64,000 nt of DNA from Ypsolopha sequella (taxonomy: Eukaryota; Arthropoda; Insecta; Lepidoptera; Ypsolophidae), in the NCBI GenBank assembly GCA_934047225.1, contig OW203992.1, forward strand, positions 18,899,501 through 18,963,500, in the 5' to 3' direction. Within the stretch, counting starts at the first letter, position 1; each line of letters begins with the position of its first letter. A model generated the notes under the pieces. It was not told the DNA's origin. It saw nothing but the letters and a program-made list of their open reading frames with translations, and ran no database searches. Positions 12,352 through 23,120 of the stretch are shown here, one piece after another. The position numbers and the translations under genes were made by a program.

Positions 12352-13040
12352 CATATTTGTAGGGCTGGTGGCTTGTTAGGGAAATTGTAAGAGCGGATGA
12401 GGAAGTCAGAGTGTGTCGGTGGAAGGAATGGAATGAAACGACTTTGACATATGACTATGACGTTGACAACAAAAAAAAAGGGCCCTAACAAGACAACAGT
12501 TCGAAGGTGTGGACTTAAATTTATTGTCATCATATCCTGGAGACTCTATACTACACATAAACTTTTAAGTTGAATTGGTGTTAGGTTAGAGTCATAAAGA
12601 CTAAAAGACAGTATATACTGTGATACTTAAAGGTTTAACTCTACACGCAGCTAATGCTATCTTCGGCAACACTATACATTCTCCGAATAGTTGGTTAGAA
12701 TTTAATGCTGGGAGAGATTCCAAGCTGAACAATTGCTCATATGGGTATCTGTATGGATAGCTATTAAAGTGATCTTGGTTTATGAAAGAGGCGCAAAGCG
12801 TGTCTACTTAAATTGAAAAAATAGAATTTGTCTAGAAAATCTTTGCGGTGTCACTAGGACAAGGTCGTCTCACAAACGATCTCTCTGGGAATTTCAGATC
12901 TCCTTGTTTGACGGACAGATTATTCGTGAACAATTAAGCAATGGTTTGGAGTCTCAATCGGTTAAGTTTTGATTAACTACTAGGTATAAACACACACCAC
13001 ACGTGAACGGTCTGGGAGAAAGGTGATAATAAATTAATAT
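12352..13040 (+). repeat. Diverged direct duplication, copy 2 (about 0.7 kb)
   Basis: This is the partner of 10900-11593. It begins 'catatttgtagggctggtgg' and ends 'gataataaattaatatc', about 95 bp before the 3' LTR. In both copies one plus-strand frame starts with a Trp-Trp pair followed by a Val-Arg-Glu-rich stretch, but copy 1 soon hits a stop and copy 2 ends after about 45 codons. I do not regard this as a gene. The position next to the 3' LTR suggests a role as RNA or DNA sequence, if any. Confidence 0.8.
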
Positions 13041-13125
13041 CAGAGTGAACATTGTTATCGTGTATTTGTGAATGATGGGAGAGAAAATTTCCTTCGTTTA
13101 AGGCTTGCTAATCTGCGTAAATTTT

Positions 13126-13136
13126 GGGGAAAGCGC
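13126..13136 (+). other. Polypurine tract candidate of the giant element
   Basis: GGGGAAAGCG followed by one C lies directly before the TGT of the right LTR, with a short T run upstream. T-run, purine tract and LTR in this order are standard for plus-strand priming. It fixes the element's orientation as plus. The tract has one C inside, so it is not perfect. Confidence 0.55.
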
Positions 13137-16100
13137 TGTGACAGATCGTACCTCATCTGTTCACGTCTCAATTCACAAATAAATGTTATGATAATGGGCA
13201 GGAAGATTGTTGTATGTAATCAAATAAATCACGTTGAAATAAATAAAGCAAATTGAAATCGATCGCGTAGAATAACTGATTTTAAATGATAAATACAGTA
13301 AACTCAACCACCGGCCCAAACAATCGGTCCAATATGGAAGGAATTAAGAATAAACTTTCAATTTCAAACATTATGGTTTCCAATTATGCGTGAACCCTAA
13401 ATTAGCTGTTGTTGTCACGCAACTGCCAAGTTGTTGCCACGTAGACTAGATGACGCCTTAGGCTTGTCACCATGTGTCTATCTCTTTCACTCTTACTTGT
13501 ATATTTTTGTCCTGTCCTGCTTACGCCGAGTATATGCTGTTGCCATGTTTTGTTGTTATGTTGCCATCTCTATTACTCTTGTTTGGTTGTCTCACTTTTG
13601 TTCGTTCTGCACGAAAGCGCACATAACACCGTTAGCACCGTTTACGCCGATAGCACTGATAACGCTGATATCACACTTAGTATATAAATGGGTGAAATGT
13701 AGGGTGGGAGGTCATTCAATTTTACACCGCCGTCAGTGGAAGTGCTGCAAGAAGTCTTAAAGGAGTAGTTCATTTTCGAGTTTGTTTGGGGAAGTTTTTG
13801 TTTGTTTTAATAGTGATTTTGTTTTCGGAATTTGCGATTAAAATACGGAATGTGTCAATCTATCTGTTCGTTAGGTCTCGGGACCATTTCGCGTCGCGTT
13901 AGCTTTTAGGTGGCGGAATGCCCTTTTTTTCGTAAATAGATTCGGTTATGGTCAATAGTTTTTGACTTTTCCGACTCGGCGATTGACACAAACGCGTTTG
14001 AATTCGTGTAGGGTGAACGAGCGAACGAGCTAGATTCCGCGTTATGTAAAGGGTTCGATAATCGTCTTTTCAAGTTCCGAAATTAAAGTACGTTCCTAAA
14101 TAATGTAATAGTGCATAGGTCGATTCAGGGGTTGATGGGGAGGAAGGGAGTATGGTCTCTTCCTAGTAATGCCGGACGTGGAAACGGGAAGATGTACCAG
14201 GGTACCAATGGCATAGGGCTAGTCGCTGGGATATCTTGAAGAGTCAGGCAGGGAGCTTACAGAGCGGAAGTCGCTCTGGGCTAGATTCAGGTCACCTACT
14301 GGTGTGAACGACAGAGTCTAGTTTTAACCTCCTCTGGAGGGAAGCAAGCGTCTGGGATGGCCTTGCGCCAGTTTTACATACTGGAACACATCCCCCATGA
14401 AAGGCGATGTTTATGGCAAAGCGTCCGAGCCGTGAAGAGGCTGCGATTTGTTCTGTCCTTTGTCATCTGACTGAGCTGGTCATGGTCTCATATCTATATA
14501 TTTATATATACACATGATCATATAGGCTATCCCAGCCAGCGGGGTGACGTCCTTTTTACCTACTGTATCACCCCCTGTCTGAGTAGGGCAAAGTTTTAGG
14601 GTGTTAGGCACACAGAGAGGTTTCAACTTGCCTCACTTCTTTCTGTCGATTAGTTAAGGGGTTGTATGGTGTTTGCTAGCACAATATACAACCACACACA
14701 CGTTTAATTGTAAATGTGAGGTGACGGACCTCTAGCTTTGAAAATTCACACATTTAAAAGCCTAGGAACATTTGATTTTAGGGCCAAATGTAAATTCATA
14801 AATAAATAGGTAAATTCCAAAATTCAAGTCTATTGTTAGGACATTAATAGGTTTTTTGAGAAATTATGCATAGTGGGAGGTTTCAGGTAACTTTCTTCAT
14901 TGTTCAGGGAAAATAGGTCAATAAATTCAATTATGATAGGTTACAAGTTTTCAAGTAGATAGGGACCTCTGAAAATTAGAGTTAGTGATTCAGGAATAGG
15001 TTGTTGTTGACTAGTTTGTCTGACAAATAGTTTCATTGTTTACTTATCTGAGAGGGCTTTAAAGTCCAAAGAACTCCAATTTTGAATGTAAGGACATAAG
15101 GCTTTGATATTCAAATAGTTTCATTGTTTATCTGAGAGGGCTTTATAAGTCCAAAGAACTTAAACTTTGAATGTAAGGGCATAGGGCTTTGATACTGAAA
15201 TAGTTTCATTGTTTATCTAAGAGGGTTTTATATGCCCACAGAACACTAATTTTGAATGCTAGGGCATAGGGCTTTAATATTGGCAATAAATATGAAATGA
15301 TAGGAAACATAAGTTTCACCACTTAATTATGTCTTAAAATATTGTATTTACTTAGGTATTTCTTTCAAGAAATAAAGAGACTTGAGTTTGGCACAAAATA
15401 TGCCTAAATAACATAGAAAGCCTAGATTTAGAATTCAGGTTGATGAAATGTATTCTAGACCATAAAAGTTCATAACTGTAGTACCTATCAAACCCTTTTT
15501 AAGGTCAGTTCGTAGTAAACATTAAGGTATAAAGTAAAATCAAATAGTTTGGTATATAAAAATCCAAAATAGAGTATAGATGACTAACAAACCTTTTGGT
15601 CAGTATTTACTTACATTCTCCGTTGTCGAAATGACTGTTGCACTGATATAGAGTAGAACCTTGATGAAATATAGAATGTTTCGGATTTTCTTTTATTACT
15701 CAATTGAGTAAGTAACTAATAAACTAACTACCGTGAAAATAGTTTCGGGAAATCTTTATTGAAGAGAATAATTTCAATTGGTTCTTATAAATGTTCAATA
15801 AACTTGAAGTACATAACATGATGTATTAGTTTGCATAAATGCTTTCCCTTGTCTGGCAAAATAAAAGCCTTAACTGATACTATACACCAAATATGGGGTA
15901 GTAAAAGTTGTTCTTCGTCAATGGAATTAAATGAATACATCTTTAGAACAAAAACAAAGTTCTATTAGTATTTTTAATACTAAATTACCTAGAGCAGATT
16001 TCTCTTTCAAAATATATTGAAATTATTCTACTGAGTGTAGTTATAAAATTGACTACATAAATAACTGCAATACTGTTAAGGATGAAAGTCACAGTAGTTT

Positions 16101-17904
16101 CATATTACTAGAAAATCAATGATTTTTAAAGTAAACTTTCTTACATGAAATGAGGGTTGAAAGCCTAATTTATTGTATTCAAAAGTTTTAATATATTTGA
16201 GACTTATTATGTAAAAACCTTACTGAAACTTGGAGATTTTTAGAAAATGGGTAAAATTCCAACCTGGTAGAAATTTGTACTTATCTGACTTGCATTAAAT
16301 ACAACAAAGACGATTGTATTAGAGAAGTTTATTACTGAAGCAACTTACAATTTTGACTTGATAGAAATTCTCTATTGAATAGTAAACAGAATGACTGTAC
16401 GCTGAATATGAAAGTCCAAGTTTTTTACTAGATAGTTTTGTCAAATTGACATAGCAACTTTTAGTTGAGTATTACCAGCAGTATCTAAGAAATTAATTTT
16501 AACTGTCAGTCACTATTTGAGTAGATCTGTTAAAGAGACTGAATCTTTGAATGGGACATGGTGCAACACGAGTGATTTCAATATTTGTTACTCAAGTATA
16601 TAATTAGTAACATTTGGTGTATTTGTATAGATGTACTTGTTCTTTTGTCAGGCAAAATACAGCCACGAGCTAACTATACACTGAAATGGGGTAGTTTAGC
16701 TTACCAATGACATAAGAACAAATAAAATATATTTGGTACAGAAACACAAGATAGCCATAAGTTAGAAATCTGAAATCATTCTGTTGGATTATTTGTGTCA
16801 TTTGTAGTTTTGGTTACTATGATGGTAGGGACGCTCTGGATTTCTTGTTGGTTCTTTACCAGAGCTGTGTAGTCAGGGAACCAACATAGGCGCGTAAAAT
16901 TAAAAATAAATAAATAAATCTTAAATTTAGAATTCAAAAAAAAAAGTATACACTAAAAAAAGTCACGGGGGTATTCCACATCCAAGGGAAGGTACTTCTG
17001 AGAAGTTGCCAATATGGCTTTCTTTGAGTCTCTATTTTATTGACCAGATAATCACAGATGTGAGAATTTTACTCACTGTCCTATGGACTTATTCGAAGAT
17101 TACCAGCTAAATAAGTAATTTTCGTATAGAAGTATCTATCGAGTAATAAGTTCTACAACATACATAAAGGTCAGCTGTTAGAATACTATTCAGCTTTGAT
17201 CATCAATAAATTATTAAATTTCAAACTCAGAAATACCTCACCTCATCCATCCCCAATTACTGGTAGTGGTTATTAAAAAAAAAATAATAATAATGCATTT
17301 TATTCATAACATAAACAAACAAAATATGAATGTGATGTATCATCTTAAGTAACGGGTATAGTCTAACATAGTAAATTCACATAGCCTCTTAAGAGGCTGA
17401 CTGGCGCAGAATTGCTACAGAGATTTTATTCACCTTTTTATTATTTGAAACATTAATGAATTTTACATCTAGATTTGTTTACAAAGTGCTATTTATCTCT
17501 ATGACTTTCATATATTGGCTTAACTGACAAACAGTGAAATTTCTAATCTGAACATTTTACCAATACTTTATATTCTCTGATTTTACTATCTAAATCTACG
17601 AATTTGGTTTTAATTATTTTATGTCCAATTTACTTAGCACGTGAAAGATAAGTTATATTTTAGAACAGGACTATTAATAAGGGTTTGTTAGCTATCTTCA
17701 TCTCTGAATCGCTTCTAAAGAATTTGGGTTACTACTTAAGGCGCAACGTAAGGTTCTAATCTGACGATCACACTCTGGCCATATATCTGTTAAAATCATT
17801 TCTATTAAGCACCAAACGTTAAACTATGTAGGTTGTAAGTGGGTTGTTATTCGGGTCGATGGAGTTCAGTGTGAGCAGTAATTAGTGTTACAGGATTTAG
17901 TACA
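13137..17904 (+). repeat. 3' LTR of the giant element (4768 bp)
   Basis: This repeat matches 298-5053 throughout. The offset is 12839 at the start and 12851 at the end. The change comes from two places: an 11-bp net difference near 14790 (copy 1 has 'ttaggtagg' where copy 2 has an A/T-rich 'aaattcataaataaata' segment) and one extra A in the run near 16937. I saw no other difference in the lines compared. The hairpin-rich tract is at 13874-14577 and the 85-bp tandem array at 15025-15280. Confidence 0.8.
13681..13717 (+). promoter_or_regulatory. Core promoter in the 3' LTR
   Basis: This is the duplicate of the 5' LTR promoter: TATATAAA at 13681-13688 and TCATTC with +1 at about 13714. A transcript from here would cross the remaining 4.2 kb of LTR and could run into the host DNA after 17904. 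Confidence 0.5.
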
Positions 17905-17908
17905 GAGT
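17905..17908. repeat. Right target-site duplication (GAGT)
   Basis: GAGT follows the terminal ACA of the 3' LTR and equals 294-297 before the 5' LTR. Confidence 0.7.
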
Positions 17909-19445
17909 CAAAGCTAACCAGTTCTAAATTCTAAGAATAAAATTTTTGTTGCGCAACTCTGAATAGTCCTGCTATTGATAAAGTCAAAAATAAACCTTGA
18001 AATGCTGTAACATCAGGAAGAAAAAATAAAAACCCAATTTATGAGCAATTTTTTGTAATTAGGTTAGTTCGACACCACACCCTGAAAAAAAATGTTCTAT
18101 GTTAGTTTTGCAAATTGTCTTAAATAACGGCCCATCAAATATTGTTTTTCAAATGATCTGGCAATTTTTGAAAAAAAAGTTATTGCTATTTTACTACCAA
18201 AGGAGCTGCGTATTTTTTTAAATAATTAGAATTTAGAATGAAAGAGTGGCGGGCAGTAAAAATATTTGACGTTCATTAGAAATGCCATTTAAAACGCTTT
18301 AGAGTGAGATAAATAGTGACGCTATTTAAAATGAGTCGAATGAGATAGTAACGCAGTTAAACGTGGTTGAATGAGAGAGGCATAATTGATATAGGCTACA
18401 GTGAGATAGATAGTGACGTGGTGCATTCCTTCTGAGAATATTTGTTAGTTTCCACTTTTTGTAATAACAACTTTAGTAAAAATTTTTTGTAAAGAAATTT
18501 TTGGTCCAATTTATTTTCCCGCAAGTGTAAAACCAGCTCAACGGGCGAAAAATATTTAAAGAATGGGTATTGGTGATAATTAACCGTCACAATATTATTA
18601 TGTATCTCTAAAGGAGTGTCTGAAATGTTCCGAGGGTCAACTGATAAATCAAACACTCAAAAAACCACTTTTAGCCGACCATAATAAATTTACGTCCCGA
18701 CGTGATAGCAAGTAGGATCAATGCCGTGTGACGATGATCGAAATACACTAATAAATTAGATAAAATAAAATACGTATTACTTTTGACCCTGCCTCGTCCA
18801 CTCTATTCGTATTTTTGCTATGGTGACGCGAGCTTAGAGACCGGGACGAATTTCCCCCCGCGCGCTATCGTAAAATAGAATAAGCCACGCCCGGAACTGG
18901 TTTTTGTTTTGGCTATGTCATACTCTTATTAAAGTTTTGACAACGTTTGGACTTTTGGACCCTTAGTAACTTATAAAGAAATTTAATACTCGTTTGTGTT
19001 AAAAATACCGTGCTTTTCCACTTGAGTCAACATTGAAAGGTTTCGGGACACTATTAAATTAGGCGTGTTAAAACGCCTTTTAGTCTTTCACGAAAATGTG
19101 TAAACTAACCCTCTATTGTTTACATTAGCAATTAAGTTGTGAACTGCTGACTCACGGTGTAAATTTTACGAGACTAATTACCGCATTCATCTTGTTTAAA
19201 GCGACAGCGTCACATTTGTGGCGAAATTTTGTGCGTTTCCCTAAATTTATGCCTTTTTGTTGCCATTTGACCGTAAAAGAAAAAACTTTGCGTGGATTTT
19301 TATCTAAACGTGCAAAGTAACATAAAATTTTGTTGGAAATATACTAAAAAGGCAGTTTATGGGAGTATTGTGGTGGCTGCATGGACTCGGTAAGTTTTAT
19401 CTTGTTCCGTGACGCTCTCCTTACAGTTTTCTAAGTTATATGTTA
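17909..19445. other. Flanking DNA without a clear gene
   Basis: AT-rich host or older repeat DNA. At 18396-18656 on the minus strand there is an 86-codon stretch free of stops that starts at GTG right after an in-frame stop. Its composition is not obviously random, but I recognise no family and there is no ATG. At 18300-18420 the phrase 'gagtgagataaatagtgacg' recurs three times with changes, a degenerate short repeat. Nothing else definable was seen. Confidence 0.4.
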
Positions 19446-19879
19446 GGTCTTTACATATGAAATTGCCGTTTTCTATAGAGAATTTGAAGGAAACTCAATT
19501 TTTAGTACTAGTATTTTTGAATTTTTTTTAGGAATGACAAATCCAAATTATCTAATTTCTTATGTGCATAAATGAGACAACATTAAGCTAACAGCAACAT
19601 TCATTTAATTTTTGAAAAGTGTCAGCTGTAAAAAAAAATTACGAATCTATCACGGAAATAGATGGCATTTAGGACGAACCTGGTTTATTCGTCCAAAAGA
19701 CGAACTGTTTTTGAAGATTTAATTTTTATAATGAAACTAAAAAAATAAAAAAACGTAGATGTAAAACGTTGAAATTAAATTTCAAACAAAAAACAAATAA
19801 TTGAAATAGCTATCGAATTACAGGAATTATGAACTCATTAATCTGTAAGAAAATTTCGGCAATTCCATATGTAAAGACC
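19446..19879. mobile_element. MITE family 1, copy 1 (TA-flanked, 434 bp)
   Basis: The ends are inverted: GGTCTTTACATATG at the left matches CATATGTAAAGACC at the right, extending to about 23 bp with one mismatch through AATTGCCG. TA flanks both ends (19444-19445, 19880-19881), the target used by Tc1/mariner-type transposases. There is no coding sequence. Related copies lie at 31307-31744 and, inverted, at 58405-58789. This is the best-preserved of the three. Confidence 0.85.
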
Positions 19880-19881
19880 TA

Positions 19882-20726
19882 GGACCTTATATCATAAATT
19901 GTTGGCCCGAACCTTATCTGTAATACTTTACTTAGTTTAAAATCATAAAATAAGAAGTTTTCATGGCAGGATGTGGGTAAAACTTAGTGTGCTCTTATTT
20001 TCTGGCAATTCCTTTCTATGTTAGAAATTCATAGATATCATAATACGAGTATCACTGAAAAAATCCTTCATAAAGAATAAACAGAAACGGTCAAGTCAAT
20101 CGATATCGGAATCGTCGATACAAGTTATTTAAATTCCGAACGGTTTGTGATTTTGCCACCGATGATTACGCCCAATTAGGAGTCGATCAGGGCAGCGGGC
20201 GGCGGTGGGCGGTTCACCATAACTGGATTACGGAACCCTGGTCGCAGCCGTAGGGCGCCATCGACGGCGTCGGGCCTTCCGCTGTGATCCATCCGTCTTA
20301 GCTCTTCCGAACTATTGAGCTTTGGTAGGCTTTAAACGCGTTCAACCGTTTTGTTTAATACGATTTGTATTTTTACTCTTATTTGAGACATCAGCGGGAA
20401 CGACATGAAATAAATAAACTTTTAAAAAATATGTTTCATTTCTATTATTGACTGAATAAGGCAGGTAAACAATTCATTCACATGCAATTAAAATTATGTA
20501 GTTTTGGACAGCAAACCTTCAGCTACAAAAATACACATCACAAGACTTAAATTTAACGTATTAAAATTATCCAATAGGCATAAATTAAATTATGTTAAGG
20601 TGTCTTAATTCGAAAACCATTTCGAGATTTAGGTTTAATAAGCCGTATTTTTGAACTTTTGGTCCAAAAAACCTCATAAAGATGAATATTTTTACGAAAA
20701 AGATGCAACTTCCATTTGCCCTCGTG
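19882..20726. other. Spacer with a GC-rich patch at 20150-20290
   Basis: Mostly AT-rich. The patch at 20150-20290 is rich in C, G and CpG (gggcggcggtgggcgg; ggcgccatcgacggcgtcgg). It might be part of an exon or regulatory island, but every frame closes quickly: the best minus-strand frame with an ATG has 15 codons. No splice sites convincingly frame it. Confidence 0.3.
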
Positions 20727-20915
20727 TGACGTCACTTGAGAAATGGCTGTTAAGAAATGTGTCCTTTGCTATGAAGATAAATTTATAATAATTTGCTTCC
20801 GACTAATTTGACATCTGGATGACAGATGAGTAGACAAAAAAGAGACAGACCACTTTTATTATAAGCAATCACACATCACAATCAGTGAAATGTCTTAAAT
20901 TCTCAAGTGACGTCA
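20727..20915. repeat. 189-bp unit with 16-bp perfect inverted ends holding CRE palindromes
   Basis: TGACGTCACTTGAGAA at 20727-20742 is repeated in inverse at 20900-20915. Each end contains TGACGTCA, the full CREB/ATF site. The arrangement may be a small MITE, or two regulatory sites brought together by chance. No clear target duplication was found. Confidence 0.55.
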
Positions 20916-22550
20916 TATCGGACAATTCTTTAAAAAATCATAAAAATAATGGTTAATTTATATACCAAAATAATGAAAACCATGTCCTAAAGTGACGTAA
21001 ATTCTCTGAAAAAAATTAAAATAAAATATTTTAAAACTTAATCCATGGCAATTGGCTCCAGCTGAGGTGTTACTGCGACTGAGCACCCAGCCAGCAGCCG
21101 AGGATCAGTCGGCAAGCCCCCAGCGCCGAGCGATGACCTGCCCGCGAGCTGACGCATAATTCAATTCAAATTCATCAAGCTGCTGCCGCCTGGAGCTGGC
21201 TGGTGAGGACGCTCATCTACTTATTTGGTTACAGGGAAGATGGCTGTCTAGTACAGGTTGCATCTCGCTTATAATAATGGTTGCTATTTAAATTTTCCAG
21301 GTGGAGCTAGTTATCATGGAAACTTTATTATCGTTGTGGTATTTTGTTTGTGGTTTTCAATTCGCACATAGTGCAGCTAATCGTTTGTTTGTAAAATAAG
21401 GCATATAAAATATCGTCATATCAAGAAGTTTTCAAAGGACTAATAATATTTTGGAGATGCCTTTATTGTAAAAAATAGGAACGCCATTTCTGCACAGAAA
21501 TTAATGATTGAAACAATAAAAAAACATTCGTATTGACAAGAACACGAAAGTGCCGCAACAAAGAAAAGTAAACAGAAAAAGCTCGTTACGGTTGTCGCTG
21601 ATTGCACAAAAAGAAGAAAACAAAACTTTGTTGGAAGGTAAATAACTACTAGCAGTGTTCGTATAAAAAGTAGTTGCGCCAAAACTACCGCGTCTGAAGC
21701 TTCAAATGATATGATGTTTCATTAGAAATGTTTGCTATATTATTATCTAAGTAATTTAAAAGAAATGGTAGTGTTGACGTACCTAGTGAAGTAAAGAGCC
21801 GTGTACAATACATAAACAAGGGGAAGTAAGTACGAACGTTTGTTGTGACGAAAGTAAAATCATTGTTTCGTGAGTCCAATTCTCAAATAAATATCAACAT
21901 AAACCGCACGCAAGTATTATTGCAATGCAAACTAATCATTTCGTGAATTGCTACAACGGGGAACTTCAAGGGATTCGTGCGACCTAATTATGTTGAAGAA
22001 GGAAGTTACGACCGAAATACACCGAGTTTGTGTTCGTGTCACTTCGTTTGAGCAACTCTATACATTTCGAAACGCATGCCTTGTGGAAATTGTTAGCAAT
22101 ATTATTAGACTTTGTGGTTTCGACAATACAACATTTAAAAAATTAAAACCAAGGTAGTTTGTTTGTACACAATATTCTATGGCAATGATATTAACACAAT
22201 ATAGACATATTTTCCGCGGTTGATAGGCTTGATTGATGACGCGCAAACAAAAAAACTGTGGCCCAGTTGAATAATCGAATGTGGTCTCCACACTCGCGGG
22301 CAACACTAAATTGATTCGGAAAATATTTTTACGAGACCTGCTCGGATTCAATTGGGTGTGGGAAGTCTATGCCAAGGCATGCTGATTGAAAAACCGTTTC
22401 GGGATAAACATTTTTTTACCATATGCCATATTTCATTGTTTCTGCAGAAAAATATCAAGATAATGGATATTTTTAGAATTTGAGGTATTTGTCAAGTATG
22501 TAAGGTCTGATGTTCTATTCCTTCTCTTTGACACATAGATTATACACATT
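20916..22550. other. Spacer with a GC-rich possible exon at 21040-21209
   Basis: At 21040-21209 the DNA is much richer in GC than its flanks. A plus-strand frame runs without stop from about 21030 to a TAA near 21159, and a CTG-GTGAGG donor-like site lies at about 21209. Without an ATG or a strong acceptor this is only a hint of an untranslated or terminal exon. The rest to 22550 contains only short overlapping frames on both strands and no recognised feature. Confidence 0.25.
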
Positions 22551-22555
22551 ACCTC
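22551..22555. repeat. Left target-site duplication (ACCTC) of the BEL element
   Basis: ACCTC is found directly outside the left LTR and again at 29392-29396 directly outside the right LTR. Five bases is the usual size for BEL/Pao integration. Confidence 0.9.
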
Positions 22556-23020
22556 TGAGCACGCGATATGACGGCAGTGCTTTGTATCACCATAGGTTTT
22601 AAAAATAGCGGGAAGTGAAGAGAAATAATTACGAAGATGAAAGATCTGACCTTGGGAAGGAGCTGCATGCACCACAAACCACGCTTCGCCTGAGCCACCA
22701 AGTCTCTGGTGTTCTCCAAGATGGTTTTCTTCTTCCTCTTCGTGCCTGGTTGCGCTCTTCTCGGCTAATCTTCTTCGTAATAGTAATAGATGAAAATGAG
22801 GCGCACAGCGGGTGCGATCTCAAAATGGCGGGCGGTAGGGTCGAGGTAGGACCTAGTCGAATGACAATCAGCGTATACCTCCGGCGTGAAAGGCTTCTGA
22901 TTGACGACTGATTGATTTGCGTCCAAAACTAAGCGGGTGGAGATGCAGCGAAAATGACAGTTGAAAATATTAATTCACAACTACCCCGCAGTATGAGAGC
23001 CACAAGAAGTGGCGCGAACA
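22556..23020 (-). repeat. 3' LTR of the BEL/Pao element
   Basis: 465 bp; read on the minus strand it begins TGTTCGCGCC and ends GCGTGCTCA, so it has TG...CA ends. No difference from 28927-29391 was seen. There is no TATA box; TCAGTC- and TCATTC-type initiators are present on the minus strand. The open frames on both strands inside it (98 and 64 codons) recur identically in the other LTR and are not genes. Confidence 0.95.
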
Positions 23021-23033
23021 TTTGCCCCCGGCG
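23021..23033 (-). other. Polypurine tract candidate of the BEL/Pao element
   Basis: On the minus strand CGCCGGGGGCAAA abuts the TGTT of the 3' LTR. It is G-rich with C interruptions, so it is a weak but well-placed tract. Confidence 0.45.
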
Positions 23034-23120
23034 TTAAAACCATTGGTTTTAAAATAAGAATAGAAAAGTAAAAATAAGACAGAGAATAACGAAATTTTGA
23101 AGCGGGGGCAAAGAAAGGAG

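Larger units (their letters stand above)
5054..13136 (+). other. Non-coding internal domain of the giant LTR element
   Basis: This 8.1-kb AT-rich domain has stop codons throughout all frames; the longest frames are only 60-80 codons and look random. The sequence after the 5' LTR has a TGG at 5057-5059, but the bases that follow do not match a tRNA 3' end that I can recognise. The eight bases TGGGTTAT match the complement of the initiator-tRNA anticodon arm, the part used by copia-type primers. This is too short to call. Identified parts are a tRNA-like segment (9616-9684), a diverged duplication (10900-11593 and 12352-13040), a 200-bp triple repeat (11618-12218) and the terminal purine tract. 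In 5054-9600 I see nothing else definable. Confidence 0.65.
298..17904 (+). mobile_element. Giant-LTR, non-autonomous LTR retrotransposon (LARD-like)
   Basis: A 17.6-kb unit consists of two direct repeats of about 4.76 kb around 8.08 kb of internal sequence. The repeats start TGTGACAG and end TTAGTACA (TG...CA with inverted TGT/ACA ends), and the unit is flanked by GAGT on both sides. A purine-rich tract (ggggaaagcg) lies against the right repeat, as expected for a plus-strand element. Apart from one small rearranged site and one A in a homopolymer I found no difference between the repeats, which implies recent insertion. No open frame in the internal part exceeds about 80 codons and no gag, protease, RT or integrase motif is visible, so it must depend on another element for mobility. 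Cereal LARDs have the same plan: LTRs over 4 kb and a non-coding core. A plain segmental duplication is the alternative, but it would not explain the TG/CA ends, the target duplication and the purine tract together. Confidence 0.8.

Noticed and set aside
12359..12500. Trp-Trp/Val-Arg-Glu frame in copy 2 as a chromodomain-like fragment
   Set aside because: Resemblance is superficial. The homologous stretch of copy 1 has an early stop and does not keep the pattern.
298..17904. Integrated DNA virus or plasmid-like genome with terminal direct repeats
   Set aside because: The interior has no viral genes or long frames. TG...CA ends, a 4-bp target duplication and a purine tract fit an LTR retrotransposon better.
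22615..22911. 98-codon frame in the BEL LTR (also at 28986-29282)
   Set aside because: Lies wholly in the LTR, antisense to the element, with overlapping frames on the other strand.
23021..23120. env-like gene after BEL pol
   Set aside because: Only about 100 bp separate the pol stop from the 3' LTR.
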